Assembly (NCBI GenBank): GCA_013368315.1
Contig: JAACJM010000011.1
Location: forward strand, 1 to 64,000
Direction of reading: 5' to 3'
From: Tetrapyrgos nigripes
Lineage: Eukaryota; Basidiomycota; Agaricomycetes; Agaricales; Campanellaceae
DNA: 64,000 nt
Position 1 is the stretch's first letter. Each line of letters opens with the position of its first letter. The translations under genes were made by a program, and so were the position numbers. The notes below the pieces were generated by a model. That model searched no databases, was not told the origin of the DNA, and worked only from the letters and a program-made list of their open reading frames with translations. Shown here piece by piece: positions 23,001 to 35,322 of this stretch.

Positions 23001-26000
23001 TTTTTTGTGGTACGCAAGCGCCTTTGCAAATATGGCTGAAGTGTTGTAGAGCCGCCATTGATTCTTGAGTGAGTATTTAAACACATAATATGATATGTTC
23101 CTCGTTTCTTCCCCATTGGTAAGGAGTTTGCCATTGTTATTGCACCGAGCGTTGATAGCAAGTGCTTTCACCCATCCATTCATATACTTGTAGGTTCATT
23201 TTGGTCCCCACTTTCCATTTTCTTCAATATAGTTGTCCTCAGCCAATGGAAATGGCGCTTTACGTTTGCAGCACATGGTCCCAGTCCTCATATCCACCAC
23301 CAAACACTGACGAACTTCACATTTATGCAGCTGTTTTGACCGTGCAACACGTTTCTCCATGTCCCGACACTCATTTTCATAGGTGGGACTGTTAGGATTG
23401 GGGGGACAGCTGTAGGCAATAGCAGTTTCATTTGGTACCTCCTTGATCTTTTCCCGAGTCTCCAGACCGGCTACATGTGCGTGAAGGTTTTCCTTGATGA
23501 AGGACCTGATTCTTTGCTGAAACTCCTCCAATTTCAACAACTCCTGCAGCTCGTCTGAAGTCAGGGTGTGATACAACCATAGAAGAATGTGCAAGTGAAG
23601 GCTCCCTCTTCCCTGCAACTCTACACTTCCAAAATATGCCCTTACCCACCCAAATATCCCTTCACTACTGTTTACTTTGTAGGAAGTTGATTCTACGCCA
23701 AATAGTGTTTTAAGAATGGCACGAATCATGAAATGGAAGAATTTTGCTGAAGCATAGGGATCATTAGCAACATTTTTGGTGTGTCACTGGGTGCAAACAC
23801 TTGTAATTCCTTGGATATACAGAAGAATTACATAAGACTTACACTGGTACACCCAATATGTAAGTCCACTTGACTTACTGAAGTATTACCAGAGACCAAG
23901 AAAAATAGAACAATTATATATGACTATTGTAAGGCATGAAGTCTCACAGTGGTCCTTGGTAATACTTCAGTAAGTCAAGTGGACTTACATATTGAGTGTA
24001 CTAGTGTAAGTCTTGTGTAATTCCTCTGTATATCCAAGGAATTACGAGGGTTTGCACCCAGTGTGTGTATCAGCATCGGGACCCATAGTAGCAATAAAAG
24101 CATCCATATCAATGTTCTCTCCAGCGAAAACTTGTGTGATAGGGTCATGTAGGTCACAGGGATTAATGGTGATCCAAAGCGACGGTGGGCCCAAGAACAT
24201 TGATGTGGACCAGATTTGACTACAGCATCGTGTGTGACTAGCATCTGAGCCCATGATATGACCCATGGTGGTTTGTACATGCTTTCGCAAAAGCCAGACA
24301 CCTGGATCAGTGATGGCTTCATGGTTGACTTCCTGACACCCCGCTGCTTGAAGATTCTTGACTGAGATGGAAGACATGATCCAAGCTTCAGCTTCAAATG
24401 TCCTGCGCTGCATCTGGACATGGGCTGAATTGAGGGCTTCTCATTTCTATGCCATTCCAAATGCAACAAATGGAAACATTTCATGTTTTTGAAATCGACG
24501 GTCATGGTATCGTAAGGCCCATTGAAGGTGCAAGTGGAAGTCAACCGGATTAGGTCGTGGAGCCTCAATACCACCATGCCCATTTGGAAATAGCAACGGG
24601 AAGGCTTTATGCCAGTACATGCCTCATTCCTCTTCAGTGCTCACAACCGCTTGTTGGTTTCGTGAAAGACCAAATTCATTCACAGCCTGACTCCCATGTT
24701 GAACTGCATAAGCTCCCTCTTCAGCAGTTTTCCAGAGATTGAGAAGACCCCAGCCAATCAACTCATTGGCAGTCATTGACGATAAATCAGTATCAATTGC
24801 TCCAGATACAGTCAATGGTATAACATCGCCTTTGCCTAAATACTGCTCGTCAGTAAACTCAAAACCATGTGATTTGTGTTGACCTGCCTTCCTCATCATC
24901 TACCAAGTCTGCTGCAGCAGCTGCACCATTGTCAACATCAGCGACTCCACCATCCCCCACGTCAGCGTCATCTTTGAAGTTGACAATGTGAGCACCGGTA
25001 CAATCATATATAAAGCAACCATCAACTTACTTTCAGGATCATCTGCATCTGGCACATATCCATCATTTTCTTCGCCCAACACCCCTACATCATTGGTCTG
25101 CCAGACCACGTCCAGTATCTCGTTGGGCACACCGTCTTCAGGAAGAGAAGCAAGCCTCTCTATGTCAATCTCTATATCTCCATAAACTTCTCCACTGGAA
25201 CTCTTCAGGCAACTTGCCTGCGAACCTGGAACGTCAAGTAAAGCCATCCTTTTGGTAGCTTTCCCTTCCCAACAAATGTAACTGTGATAACTGATGCCAG
25301 TATTTCAGGCTTCCGAGGCATCATACAACCCTCCAACATTGAAGAGATCCCTGATTGGTTGAGACTGTATGAACTGACATTCCCTCTCATGCCGTGTTGA
25401 AGGTTATCTCAGCTTCCACCACTCTTTTTTGGATATAGTTTGAAGACGAAGACACGGGGATATACTTGGGCAATGAGTAGTTGTTCAAGAAACGTGAGTC
25501 ATAGCAATTCTACGGGAACTCTGCCAATCCACATGTTATTAGCCAGGGAAAAGGGTGGGGGAAGCTTGTCCTCATCTGCCATTTTCAAATCATTCAAGCA
25601 CTCACGGCAACAGATGACAACACAAGAACCGTGTTTGTGCACAACACCAGCAGGCTCAAGAAGTTTGCCATCATAGAGGTTGTGGTCAGGATGGGGAGAA
25701 TGGGGTTTCAGCCGATGTGCATTGGGAAGTTCAGCCAGCTTGACATGCTGCATTGCAGGTGTGTGATCCAAGTGGTCTGTTTCCCTGGCACATATTCCAC
25801 AGATCTCATGCTTTAAGGCAGCATTAGATGTCGCATCGTAAAATTTCTGGTAGCAATGATGCACTGTGGTGCCGTTTGCACCCTGTAGGTACAGAGAAGG
25901 ATTCCAAATCAAACTCTCCTCTGACTCTGTCTCCACCCTCCTCACAACTCTCCTCACTGTCTTCTCTTCAACACACTTTCTCTTTGTTGCAGTCTTCTTC

Positions 26001-26251
26001 TCCTGGTGTGCTCCTATTTTTGCAGTAGCCATCGCACACAAGACATCGAGCTGATCACGAGTACACTTGGGAAGAGTGGATGCCAATAATTTGTCTTTCC
26101 GGTTACGAGTGATACCAGATATGGGGAGGTGAAAGCAACCATGAATGACGGAAATAAGCTCTTTCACAGTGAGTTGGGATATAAGCTCTTTGTGACTGTC
26201 GTTGCTCATGGTGCACTTGCAGAATAATACAACTGCAATACTCTGTTCCAT
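20040..26251 (-). pseudogene. Decayed Helitron Rep-helicase
   Basis: Minus-strand fragments follow the order of a fungal Helitron protein. N-terminal region from 26251 or just inside it (MSNDSHKELISQLTVKEL) with Cys/His clusters (HEICGICARE; CVVICCRECLNDLK); Rep domain with the HUH motif GSLHLHILLWL (about 23590-23560) and the tyrosine region ISYYVFKYSLK (about 23080); then helicase fragments including DYTYLIIDEYSMIS (Walker B, about 21250), the motif FTDYRSQGQTI (about 20280) and VTKNIKTDLDITNGARREIVD. The C-terminal tail (MAEDNRLEGLNSRTKRWWDK) ends near 20040. Many frameshifts and stops and a 279-bp MITE insertion make it dead. Its sequence differs strongly from the intact Helitron at 45-53 kb, so they are separate families. 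Confidence 0.85.
23785..24063. mobile_element. 279-bp foldback MITE inside the Helitron relic
   Basis: Almost the whole element is an inverted repeat with arms of about 110 bp: CACTGGGTGCAAACACTTGT at the left and, reverse complemented, CACTGGGTGCAAACCCTCGT at the right. The arms share AATTCCTTGGATATACAGA and ATGTAAGTCCACTTGACTTA. Flanks read TGTGT on both sides (23780-23784; 24064-24068), a possible 5-bp target duplication, though the local GT repeat makes the length ambiguous. Superfamily unknown. Confidence 0.85.
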
Positions 26252-26384
26252 CCCAACCTTTGAGCTATCCTGCTCTGGTGGCCACCCTGGCTGATTGCTA
26301 CTGGTCCGTGCACAGATGCTAGCCTATAAATGCCAAGGTTTTTGCTCCTGTTGGTTATCTTTCCCTCTTCTTTCTCTTCTACCA

Positions 26385-27619
26385 ATGGCTGACATCTCCA
26401 CTCCTTCTCAACGACCTTCTGCCACCCCTGCAGAAGCTCTAACATCCAGGACTGCCAAACTAGTGTCATTTAGGGAGGAACAGATCACAGACAAAGAGGT
26501 TATTTATTTGGGTACACCTCTGCAGGATCAGCCAGCTGTTGAGTGGCACTGGAATGGACGAGAGAATCTTGTCATCATGAAGAAGGCTCAAGGTAAGCAT
26601 GTTTTCGTGCTTCAGATCACTTATTGCTTATTCTTGTGAACTACATATGCAGGTACTATGAGCAAACCCACTTCAGGGACCTCTACCAAGGCGATAAAAG
26701 GTGTTGCGAGTAAAGAAGGTACAGTCTATTTCACCAACGTGATATACGTGCAATTGCTAACAACCGGTATCCTGCTTAGCACCTATGCCAGCTATCTTTT
26801 CCTTGGTTTGTCTCTTGCGTCCAGATGGGTTCAGCTTCAATGCCAATGGTGGCTGGGCTGGGGCTTTGCCCTACAATGGAAACAAGAACTTCACAAGCAT
26901 CGAACTGATAGCTGTAGGTGAGGCACCCAACAGTGAAGTAACTCCTGAAGCAGCAATATTTGCCAAAGACTTTCCACAGGTGAAAGCAAACATGAAAGCA
27001 CTGCAGGCACTGGTCAGTACTCCTAATGTAGAGAACAGTGGGTTCTTGCTTGTTGGAAATGCATTCCGGTTCAAACACCCTCTTTTTGAAGTATGTACTT
27101 TCATCCACTTCACCTAAAAACTGTGCTCACTTCATTGCTTATAGAAAGTCGATGGGATAACGTCACTAGCTGATGATGAAGACTGTATGTCTTTCTCTCA
27201 GTTAATACTGGTGCCTCTTCTCACTCGTTGTAGATGCCACCTTGGCAGCTTGGCCGAAATCCAATGATGCAGTTGATGTTGCTATTACCGAACTTCTCAC
27301 ACAGGACCCACCTCAGTACAAAATTTGCCCTCTTCCTGCATACGATATCCATTTCACCCTCATTGACCTGGCATGGTACCGCCTCAGGCTTGAGAATGCT
27401 GTCATCGAGGTCAGGTTTACCCTATCTCATTGGCCGATCTCGGCTAAGAAAGGGGTAGAAGGTTCTAAGGCCACCAATGCATATCGGGCCAATGTTGTAG
27501 ATGTTCTTGTCCTTTGCCCACCACCTCCTACCATTGTGACACCCTGCAAATGTAAAGCTTCCCGTTACCATCCTTCTTCACCTACTAAAACACAAAACAC
27601 TAGTACAACTTCTAATTAG
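26385..27619 (+). CDS. Intact five-exon protein of unknown function, 321 aa
   Basis: ATG at 26385 in a strong context (ACCAATGGC). Exons 26385-26592, 26653-26718, 26825-27090, 27145-27184 and 27234-27619 join in frame to 966 nt (321 residues plus stop) with clean GT..AG introns. The protein starts MADISTPSQRPSATPAEA, is Ser/Thr/Pro-rich early on (KPTSGTSTKAIKG), has a Gly/Asn-rich centre (DGFSFNANGGWAGALPYNG), an acidic middle (LADDED), and ends in a Pro/Cys tail (VLCPPPPTIVTPCKCK). No signal peptide, membrane helix or domain that I recognise. It is divergent from, and only about 130 bp from, the N-terminus of the dead Helitron, and lies between the two KDZ halves. Its intactness among wrecked neighbours suggests recent arrival or selection. 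It could be a transposon cargo or accessory gene. Confidence 0.75.
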
Positions 27620-30554
27620 GTTAATTGAAATATCTATATCTTACATTGTCATTCCCTTCCTCTAACATATCCACCTTCTGTAATGGTCCTCTAATCCAAT
27701 CTTTTCTGTCATTTGTTGTTATCTCTTCGTTCCTTATATTACTTCATAACTCATCGTATTTAGTTGCATATCTTTTGTTCCGTTAATATCAGGCCCTCTT
27801 CTTACTCCTTCTAAGGACAAAATAGAAGTCTTGAAGTCACATGTGAATGGGAAAGAAACCCAGCAAACTGGCTCAAGCAAGGTCAGTGCCTCAGAATGAG
27901 GCCCTTCTCCATACATCTTTTCTACATTACTCCATTTCCCCTACATTTCTCCATTTCTCCTATATTTCTCCACTTATGCTCCTATCTTTCTCCTACATTT
28001 CTCCACTCTTGATCCTATCATTGTCTCCATCAGATATCTCTGATCTAGCTTCAGACTCTTGTATATATACTCAAGGCCATTGTAGATAGGTTCTTTAGTC
28101 TGTCCACTTCTGTCCCTCTGATCCATACTCCTCAGCATTGTCTCAGTACTATGTAGACTCTGGCCCAGTCCTGGCTTACTCACCAATACTATCTATTTGC
28201 TTTGCTCCTTTGTCTTTTGTCTCTTTGTGGTGGCCTGAGAGGCATCCAGTCCTTACTGAGCCTGTTCTTGACACTGCACCACTGACCTGGGAAAGTGTAG
28301 ATATCCCCTTGTGAAAAATCTGTTAATAGGCGGTTTTTGTAATTAAGTGCTAGGAACTACACCCAAACACAAAACCGTATACAAATGTAAATGAGACGAG
28401 TGTTCTGAGTAGTCAGAATACTCAAACTCCCAGTTTACTTGTACTATAAGTACTTTTGATCAGGGTTTTTCAATGAAGTTAGTGCTTAGCGCGCGACACA
28501 ATAAACACAAGTTTAACACCAAGGGGATCAATGAGTCCCAAATCAAACACTTGTAGGCCACAGTTGCCTTGAAATCAAACACTTAATAGACCAAAAGGTC
28601 AACACAAAGATCACAGTTATAACTACAAAATGTTCAATTTTTAACTCTATTATCTTCAACACAATGTTTATACTTGTAGAGAGTGCAGTTAAGTTTGTTT
28701 AGAAGCTTTAGTCCATGTTTCACATCCTCTACTATTGCTAGCAAGATCTGATACTCTACAGTACATGGCTTGGGTAGCTACTCGTAATATCTGGTCCTTT
28801 TATACTACAGTTACTTATTTGTTTTTGATGTCTGCTAAAAGGTACATAGGGAAAATACAAAACAAATCGAAAAATCTGTTAGCAAGTTCTACCTATTTCC
28901 TCGTAAGTAAAGACTTGCTTATTAGGGTATACAAAAACTGTCCAATATTATCTAAATATTTGTAGGAACTTTCTTCAGTCCACTTTGTAAGCCATCTGGT
29001 GTTTTCGTGTACTGTCCTGGTTAGTGAGCCTCGCATCTATGACTCAGAATGCTCCACTTATGACTGCTAGGTCCCTCATATGTGTCCTTATGCTAGGGGC
29101 ATAGGGTTTTCTCATAGTTTCTTTATTCTGTTCAGTTTTCCTTTCCCTTTTCTCCGATCTTGCTTTATATGTGCTCTATCCATTGCCAACAATTTACTAC
29201 TTAGTTCTACATATGAGTCCAGCTCTTCTGCAGCCCTGTCTGCATACTTATTCACCCTTCAACACTTTCAATGCCTAGCTAGACGCTTACTGACAGATTT
29301 ATCCTTATCTGGAAATACCGTTACCCATTTGGGTTGTATTCCGATCGTTCAGATGTACTGTGACTTAGCACTTCTGTCCCTTATACCTCTTTGTAGAGAT
29401 GTCTGTTCACTATCCCCTCTGTATTGATGGATAGCTGAACTCTCTGGGATCCTGTACATATATACTTTGTCCTGCTTTTATCCACATGTACCTTTTACAG
29501 ATACTTAAGATTCCTTTGAAGCCGTCTTAGTACTATGGGATTTACCAACACATAGATCTAGACCTAGCATGCTTGTCTGCATGTCCGATCTTACCGCTGT
29601 CTTCTCCAATCAATCTTTCGGCCAAGGATTGTGCTGCTTACGTGTTCCTATGCCTGCGAATAGGGGCTATCCTGCACTTCACTGTCCCTTTGGATCATGC
29701 TAGCGGTACTAGTCATTATAATAGGATTCATAGTACTTAGAATGAGTTGTTTCTCCATCCATAAGCACTTAATATTATTGTACCATTGTTTTCTAGTCCT
29801 GCTAGGTCTTAACTAGCAGTTCAGGGCTCACCCTAGTCCTCTTATTCCCTTAAAAGAACATCAAAACTGATATTATGGACCAAAATCTAAGTATGTATAT
29901 GGCGATTTTGTACAGTGTATCACCATATGTTATGATTGGCCAGTAAACGACAGACCCTAGCATCAATCTCATCACATCTGCAAATGTTGGTCAGCCAGGA
30001 TATCATGTGCTTCATGACACCTGTGGTAAAGAGCACACACTTGGCTCAAAGCAGTAGGTGCAAACAGAACAGCAGTAGACAGATAACAATAAGAGACTAG
30101 TCCAAAGACAAAGTTAATATTAAGTGAAAATAAGAAATACATGAGATGCTCACCTAGTCCCAAGACAAAGAGGTCAAGATGGGGACTAGGGAGCTACTAC
30201 TCTAAGCTTATATACACAGAACAGAAATAAAGATAAAAGCTGAGTAAAGTGAAGAAAGGAATCAGAGAACTGTCCAGAACAATCAAAGTACAGCCTGTTG
30301 TCCCTGTAAGAGATGTATCATGAAAAGATGAACAAAATATGAACAAGCTGTGCATAGTGTCCCTGTAAGAGATGTATCATAAAAAGATGAACAAATGATG
30401 AAACAGGGGATAGTAGCTGTGCATAGATGATCAAGGAAAGATGAACAAAAGATAGGGCAAAGGATGAACAAAACAATGATCAAAAGGCAGTGACTGATGA
30501 AGAAAGAAACAGAAAATGAACAAAAATACCCTGAAATAATACTGTCACGACAAC
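27620..30554. other. No supported gene; possible LTR fragment
   Basis: About 2.9 kb with no recognisable protein. On the minus strand, 29863 to 28296 starts TGTTCTTTTAAGGGAATAAG and ends AGGGGATATCTACA, with promoter-like ATATATGTACAGGATCC sequence near 29455, as in an LTR. The flanks (GAAAG and TCAAA) do not match as target duplications, so this remains a guess. Confidence 0.3.
30301..30418. repeat. Two-copy 59-bp tandem repeat
   Basis: TCCCTGTAAGAGATGTATCA occurs at 30301 and again at 30360, followed by AAAAGATGAACAAA in both copies. Confidence 0.75.
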
Positions 30555-32342
30555 TTCCTAGTAGAGCTGGTGCAAAATGTCAGGAGTAATAGCACAGAAG
30601 ACATCTGTGTATGGCAGCTCTGCCCAGAATGGATGCTGAACTGGCTTCACATTGGCCTCCACACAACTAGTAACCCACTCATCAGTTCCCAGTTTCCTGA
30701 CCGCTTCATGAACCTTGTTCATTTGACAATAAGGCTGTGTCTGTGGATTACGAGGGTAATTTCTGAGCTTGTCCTTCTTTGTCTTGCAGCATGGACAGTG
30801 GCCATAATATGTGGTAGTCACCAGTGTCTGTTCAGGGTAGTCTCCAACATAAGCTGCCAGAATGGGATGACATTGTCATTTCACACCATCACTACTCTGC
30901 ATAACAACCCCTTCTAACCCGGCCTCCTTCAGAGGAGCAAGAAGATGAGAGAGACAGGCATGGAAAAGATTGGTGACAGTTTGTCTTTGTGACGCTTTGT
31001 TTGTGATATGCTCAAGTCTGGCTGTTGGAAGGTAGGCAAGTAGAATTTGGCCTTGTTGAGAGGGCTTGCAACAGATCTCCTTAGGCAGATTTCCAATGGT
31101 CATGTAGATGGGATAAGCTGATTTATTTTGGAATAAGGTAATCTGGGTCTTGACACTAGATATAATAATGGGTACAATAGTTGCACTGGCTTTCTGCATA
31201 GAGGATGAGCCAAGGATGAGCATTAATAAGAAGAGTCTAAAAAGTGAGTGTATCTGAGTATCCCACTACCACCTGCCAGTATTGAAGTCATGAAAGAGAT
31301 TAATAGTCTTGTCGGCATCAGCATAATGATGCTCAGGCACAAAGCAGAGATATGGGCTGTGGTCTGGGTTGCTGTACAGTGCTTGGACACACTCCAGAAC
31401 ATCACATGCATAAAGCTCAAAGGCTTCACCTGCAATGATGACCTCCCCTTGCATAAAAGTTGGGTGCCGAGAAGGGACTTGGGTATCAATAATCTTGTTG
31501 AGCTCTTTGCTGTCACAATAAGAGAGCCCAAGAGCTTTGTCCACCTGAAATAGAGAGAGAAATGAGTAAAAGGAAAAAGAAAGAAAAGAATATGGAAACT
31601 GGTGGTCAACACACCCCATCAATAGCTAGCAGCTCAGAAAAGGCTGTGGAACCAGTACCATGCATTTTTGCCCAACATGCAACTTTCCAATCCATGCGAG
31701 ACATAAACAGGGCAAAAATGTTGTCATTGCTGCTGTGGAATTTTGCCTGATATTGCTCAAAACTGTTTTTGGACAGCGGAGCATTTTCCATTGGGTCTGA
31801 AGCAGCAATTGGTGCACCAGCTTGACCACCAAAGTCCACAACATGTATCCCTTCACAGTGAGATGGAAGGTGGTGAGGTAAAGTGTTGACTGGGGTTGTC
31901 TGTGGGGTTGGATTGGTGTCATTGTCTCCAGCATCATCTACATCCATATTGCAGGCTGGCTGACGTTCTACCTCAATTGGAGCTTCATCCTTGCCCTCCT
32001 TGTCCTCATCTAAATCATCCTCTCCTTGACTATCATTGACAGTCTCACCCTGAAATCCTGGAAAGTCGAGTTTGGTGTAATCCTGTCTGAAGAAATCACC
32101 CTCAAACTGAAGATTTAGGTTGTCATCTTCTGTGCCAGGTGTCATAGAGTGGGAAGGAGGTGAACGTCATCATTGAAATGCAGGCATTTGGCATTGGGAA
32201 CCAAAGCAACCAAGGCGACTACTATTCCGAAAGCTCCAAAGGCATACAGTCTCCTCTTCAGCAGCTTTTCGACATTTTTCATCCTGGGTTTTGATGTGAT
32301 GCTGGGTACGATTGCCAGTGCATGTGTAGGGGGACATGACAA
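30555..32342 (-). pseudogene. KDZ transposase, N-terminal half
   Basis: Minus-strand fragments in KDZ order: an acidic N-terminal region (DSQGEDDLDEDKEGKDE) from about 32145; LSKNSFEQYQAKFHSSND; then after an intron VDKALGLSYCDSKELNKIID and VPEHHYADADKTINLFHDF; then after another intron ASATIVPIIISSVKTQITLF, YPIYMTIGNLPKEIC and RLEHITNKASQRQTVTNLFH. A TGA interrupts the usual RRCHPILAAYVGDYPEQ block near 30880 (read as K-stop-QCHPILAAYVGDYPEQ), consistent with CGA to TGA. The fragment ends at the conserved PDILHQLY near 30558, where a TAG follows. About 100 family residues are absent between this and the half at 17.9-19.7 kb. The unrelated material between suggests the element was blown apart by later insertions. 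Confidence 0.8.
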
Positions 32343-32479
32343 TGGTGAGGTAGTGGTATGCAGAGTTTGGTGTGGATAAAATGTAAAGTATTGACACTAG
32401 TGCAGCGTTAGGTCAGGGGGTCCAGCACTAGTGGGAAAAAAAAATACTACTCACACTTCGTCTTGCTCCATCACTACCT

Positions 32480-32945
32480 CAATAACTATGGCTTCCAACC
32501 ATCACTCCATTAATGCTCCCCTTCCTGTCCTAGACAATGATGGTTTTACTCCACTAATGTAAAAGATGTTGAGTCAGCAGGTCCAGGTGAACCAGCCAGA
32601 CTGTTTGAAGGATTGCTGAAAATTCTAAACGTCCCCTACACATAGCCAATGGAGACACAATGACTGAGAGTGATACTCAGCAGCCACACTCCAAATGACT
32701 TCGCCCTCAAGAACCACCCAAACCTGCTGACACACCATGAGCAACTGGCTGACCAAAAGCGAAAAAACCACCAGCCAAACCCACAGCCAAAGTCACCAAA
32801 AAACCCGCAGCCAAACCTCCAGCTCAAACCAAGACGGCATCAAGGAACAAAACAGCTTCATCAGCTGCAGCTATGAATGTAGGCACCAAGCAGACAACTA
32901 AGCCCACTAAGCCTAGCAGAAGCTGTTCTACAACCAGAAAAAAGT
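32480..32945 (+). pseudogene. Eroded gene divergent from the KDZ transposase
   Basis: Opposite in direction to the KDZ gene and sharing its upstream region. ATG near 32489 gives MASNHHSINAPLPVLDNDGF then a stop. A second frame resumes as VKDVESAGPGEPARLFEGLL, and a third gives an Ala/Lys/Pro-rich tail (AKPTAKVTKKPAAKPP) up to a GTAAGT donor at about 32942. The tail resembles a histone-H1-like basic region. Frameshifts make it dead. Family unknown; the arrangement suggests a gene that travelled with the KDZ element. Confidence 0.45.
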
Positions 32946-35128
32946 AAGTAAATTTGATATCGTTGGTCAACTGCAGTACTAACAACTTTGTATAGAGGGA
33001 GAGGCAGCTGTATTTGGTGATGACTCTGACTGGGACAAGAGTGAGAATATCTTGGCAAAATGAACCATTCCCCTCTTTCTAATGACAGCTAATCCCTCAG
33101 GAGATGATACAAGTCTTCCTCGTCAACAGGTGAGGCCTTCTTGTTGCTATTTGGTGTACAGTATGGTTATGGTCTTTCTGTATTTGTCAACCTCCCATAC
33201 AGTATGGTGAACAGCCCTAGTATGTCAAATGATTCTTCCCAAATCCCATACTAGTTCTTTCATTATTTGTCATCCATTTCCTGCTTCAGAGAGTGAGGAC
33301 ACCATACATTGTTGTTGAGCAATTGGTCACCCAAATGCTCCTCAAAGCAAAAAAGATAGGCTCAGAACAAGCCCCACGAAATTCCAGCCTGACATGAGAC
33401 AATTTGCTTAATTAAAAATTGTATTCAAGTTCTTATCACTTGCCTCTATACATAAAAGCCATTCCAACAGTTTAATAGTAGTTCTACCCAAATATCCATA
33501 TGTTTATGTGTGAAAATATGGCTATTTTTGCACTTTTTGCTCAATTAAAAATGATATTCAACGTCTTATCACTTGGCCCTATAAACAGTAAACATTCCAA
33601 CGGTTCAATAGAAGTTATTTCTATGCAAATATCTACATACTTATGCATAAAACCTTTTGATATCAGTGAAAATGTATATATGTTTTTGCATACTATAGGG
33701 ATTAAACTTGTAAGTACTCCCAAATACCTGTAGAAACTTGCAAGTTTGAGACTTGTGAGTACAAGTTTAAATTCCCATGAGTCTGGCATGAGTGTGAATC
33801 TGAAGATTTTTGTTCACAAACTTGCAAGTTGTGAGTGCAAGTAACCCATGAGTGGACTCATTGAGGTCTCTAACTTGCATTGGTGGTCCAATAAGTGTGA
33901 TGGCTCAGTCATTGGATAGTGTCAAACCCAGCTCAGCACATAGCTGGGTAGGCAGTGTTTCTCTTGGTGCCCATCGCTCCTAACTTAGGCACCTATCCCA
34001 ATTTACATTTGATCTCATTTGACAAGCATTAGTTTGAGGTCAAGCTGACCTTGAGGTGGCCTTAACTCAAGAGTCCAGGTTCCTCAAGCTGACAACCAAA
34101 ATTAGGTAGTGACAGTATAAGTACATTGTTGTGACCAGCTATATACATAATACATATTTTTGATATGAGAACTGAGCTAGAAGGCTGATGTACCATAGCA
34201 AAACGTAGCATTGGAAAAAGCTAGTGACAGTCATGTAAGCATAAAGTCTCAGCAGAAATTAGTCTAAGACCTAGTTTACATGTACATGCAGTCAAAATAC
34301 TTTTCTATAAAGACATCACTTTGATTATATGTCAGGGACACAAATGGAGGGAAGGGAAGGGGCAGACATGTTGAGTCTCAATTAAGGGCATTGGCAATGA
34401 CCTTCAGTGTCATTAAAAAGGAAGGTGCTCCCATCAAGCCTTGTAGACAAGCTGGCATTTCAGCTTCTATATCGGGACCTCAAAGTACCTTGAGGTTTGA
34501 GCCAACTCAAATTACAGCAACACTAGAGACCAACAGTCAATATTCCACACTTTTCTCACTGAAAGTGAGCCAGCCCATGTCTCAAAAGACTCCATTACCT
34601 TGAAACAGGTTGAAACATTGCAGTCCAAGCTTTTAATGTACACATTGTTTTATTGGACTTCTTTGTACTTGAATCTTGATGGATACAAAGGACTATAACT
34701 GTGCAAAGAGAAGGGAAAGAAATTGGACGCTATGATGCATTGTAGATGCTGCAAGTGTTCAGAAACAAAACAGAAAGGAAAGGCCAATCAACTGTTAGCA
34801 AAAAGGCCACACAGAAAGGAACAGATGGGTGAAGTCAGGAGCATTTGCACATAGCCACATGCAGAAAGAGGGTGTAAAGAACTCATCCTCATTTCATTCA
34901 GCCTCGTAATAAAGTAATAGAGCTGATTAGCAGCACCCATTTTTGCGGTTCCAGAATTCTCCAGACACTGATCAGCTAAGTTCTAAATGCTTGCACTGTG
35001 CTATCCCTCCTGCACTATTCCATTGTTAGTGCTTGCAATGGATTCTGAACATATCTAGGGGACGTGTTGGAAGTTTTGAGACTAAAGTATGAGGCATACC
35101 AAAAATCCTGCAATCCAATCCCAGTGAG
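32946..35128. other. Repeat-rich, gene-poor interval
   Basis: Contains the degenerate duplication described separately, a stretch (33700-33880) rich in ACTTGCAAGT and ACTTGTGAGT words, and an isolated hAT-like right end (CAGCAACACTA ending at 34525, followed by GAGACCAA) whose left partner I could not find. No gene supported. Confidence 0.45.
33403..33660. repeat. Degenerate 133-bp tandem duplication
   Basis: Sequence from about 33403 (TTTGCTTAATTAAAAATT) recurs 133 bp downstream (TTTGCTCAATTAAAAATG), and similarity continues through CTTATCACTTG and CATTCCAACRGTT to ACTTATG. Confidence 0.7.
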
Positions 35129-35322
35129 GCCACAACTAGTGTTGCCGATAGTCAAGTTAGAGTCCAACTTGAGTCACCCAATGTGGAAAATCGGTTCAAC
35201 CAATCCATTTGATTTACAATTCGGACTTGATTCACTTGCTCCAGATATAGCAGCTGGCCCATCAGCATAATCAGCAGTAAAGGCAGTAATGTAAAGTAGA
35301 ATTTGGGACCAGTACAATAAGA

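Noticed and set aside
32395..32442. ACTAGTG palindromes as transposon ends
   Set aside because: No inverted terminal sequence beyond the six-base SpeI-like palindrome and no target duplication.
34515..34533. CAGCAACACTA as the right end of another complete hAT
   Set aside because: No left end or matching 8-bp copy of GAGACCAA could be found, so only a solitary end is claimed.
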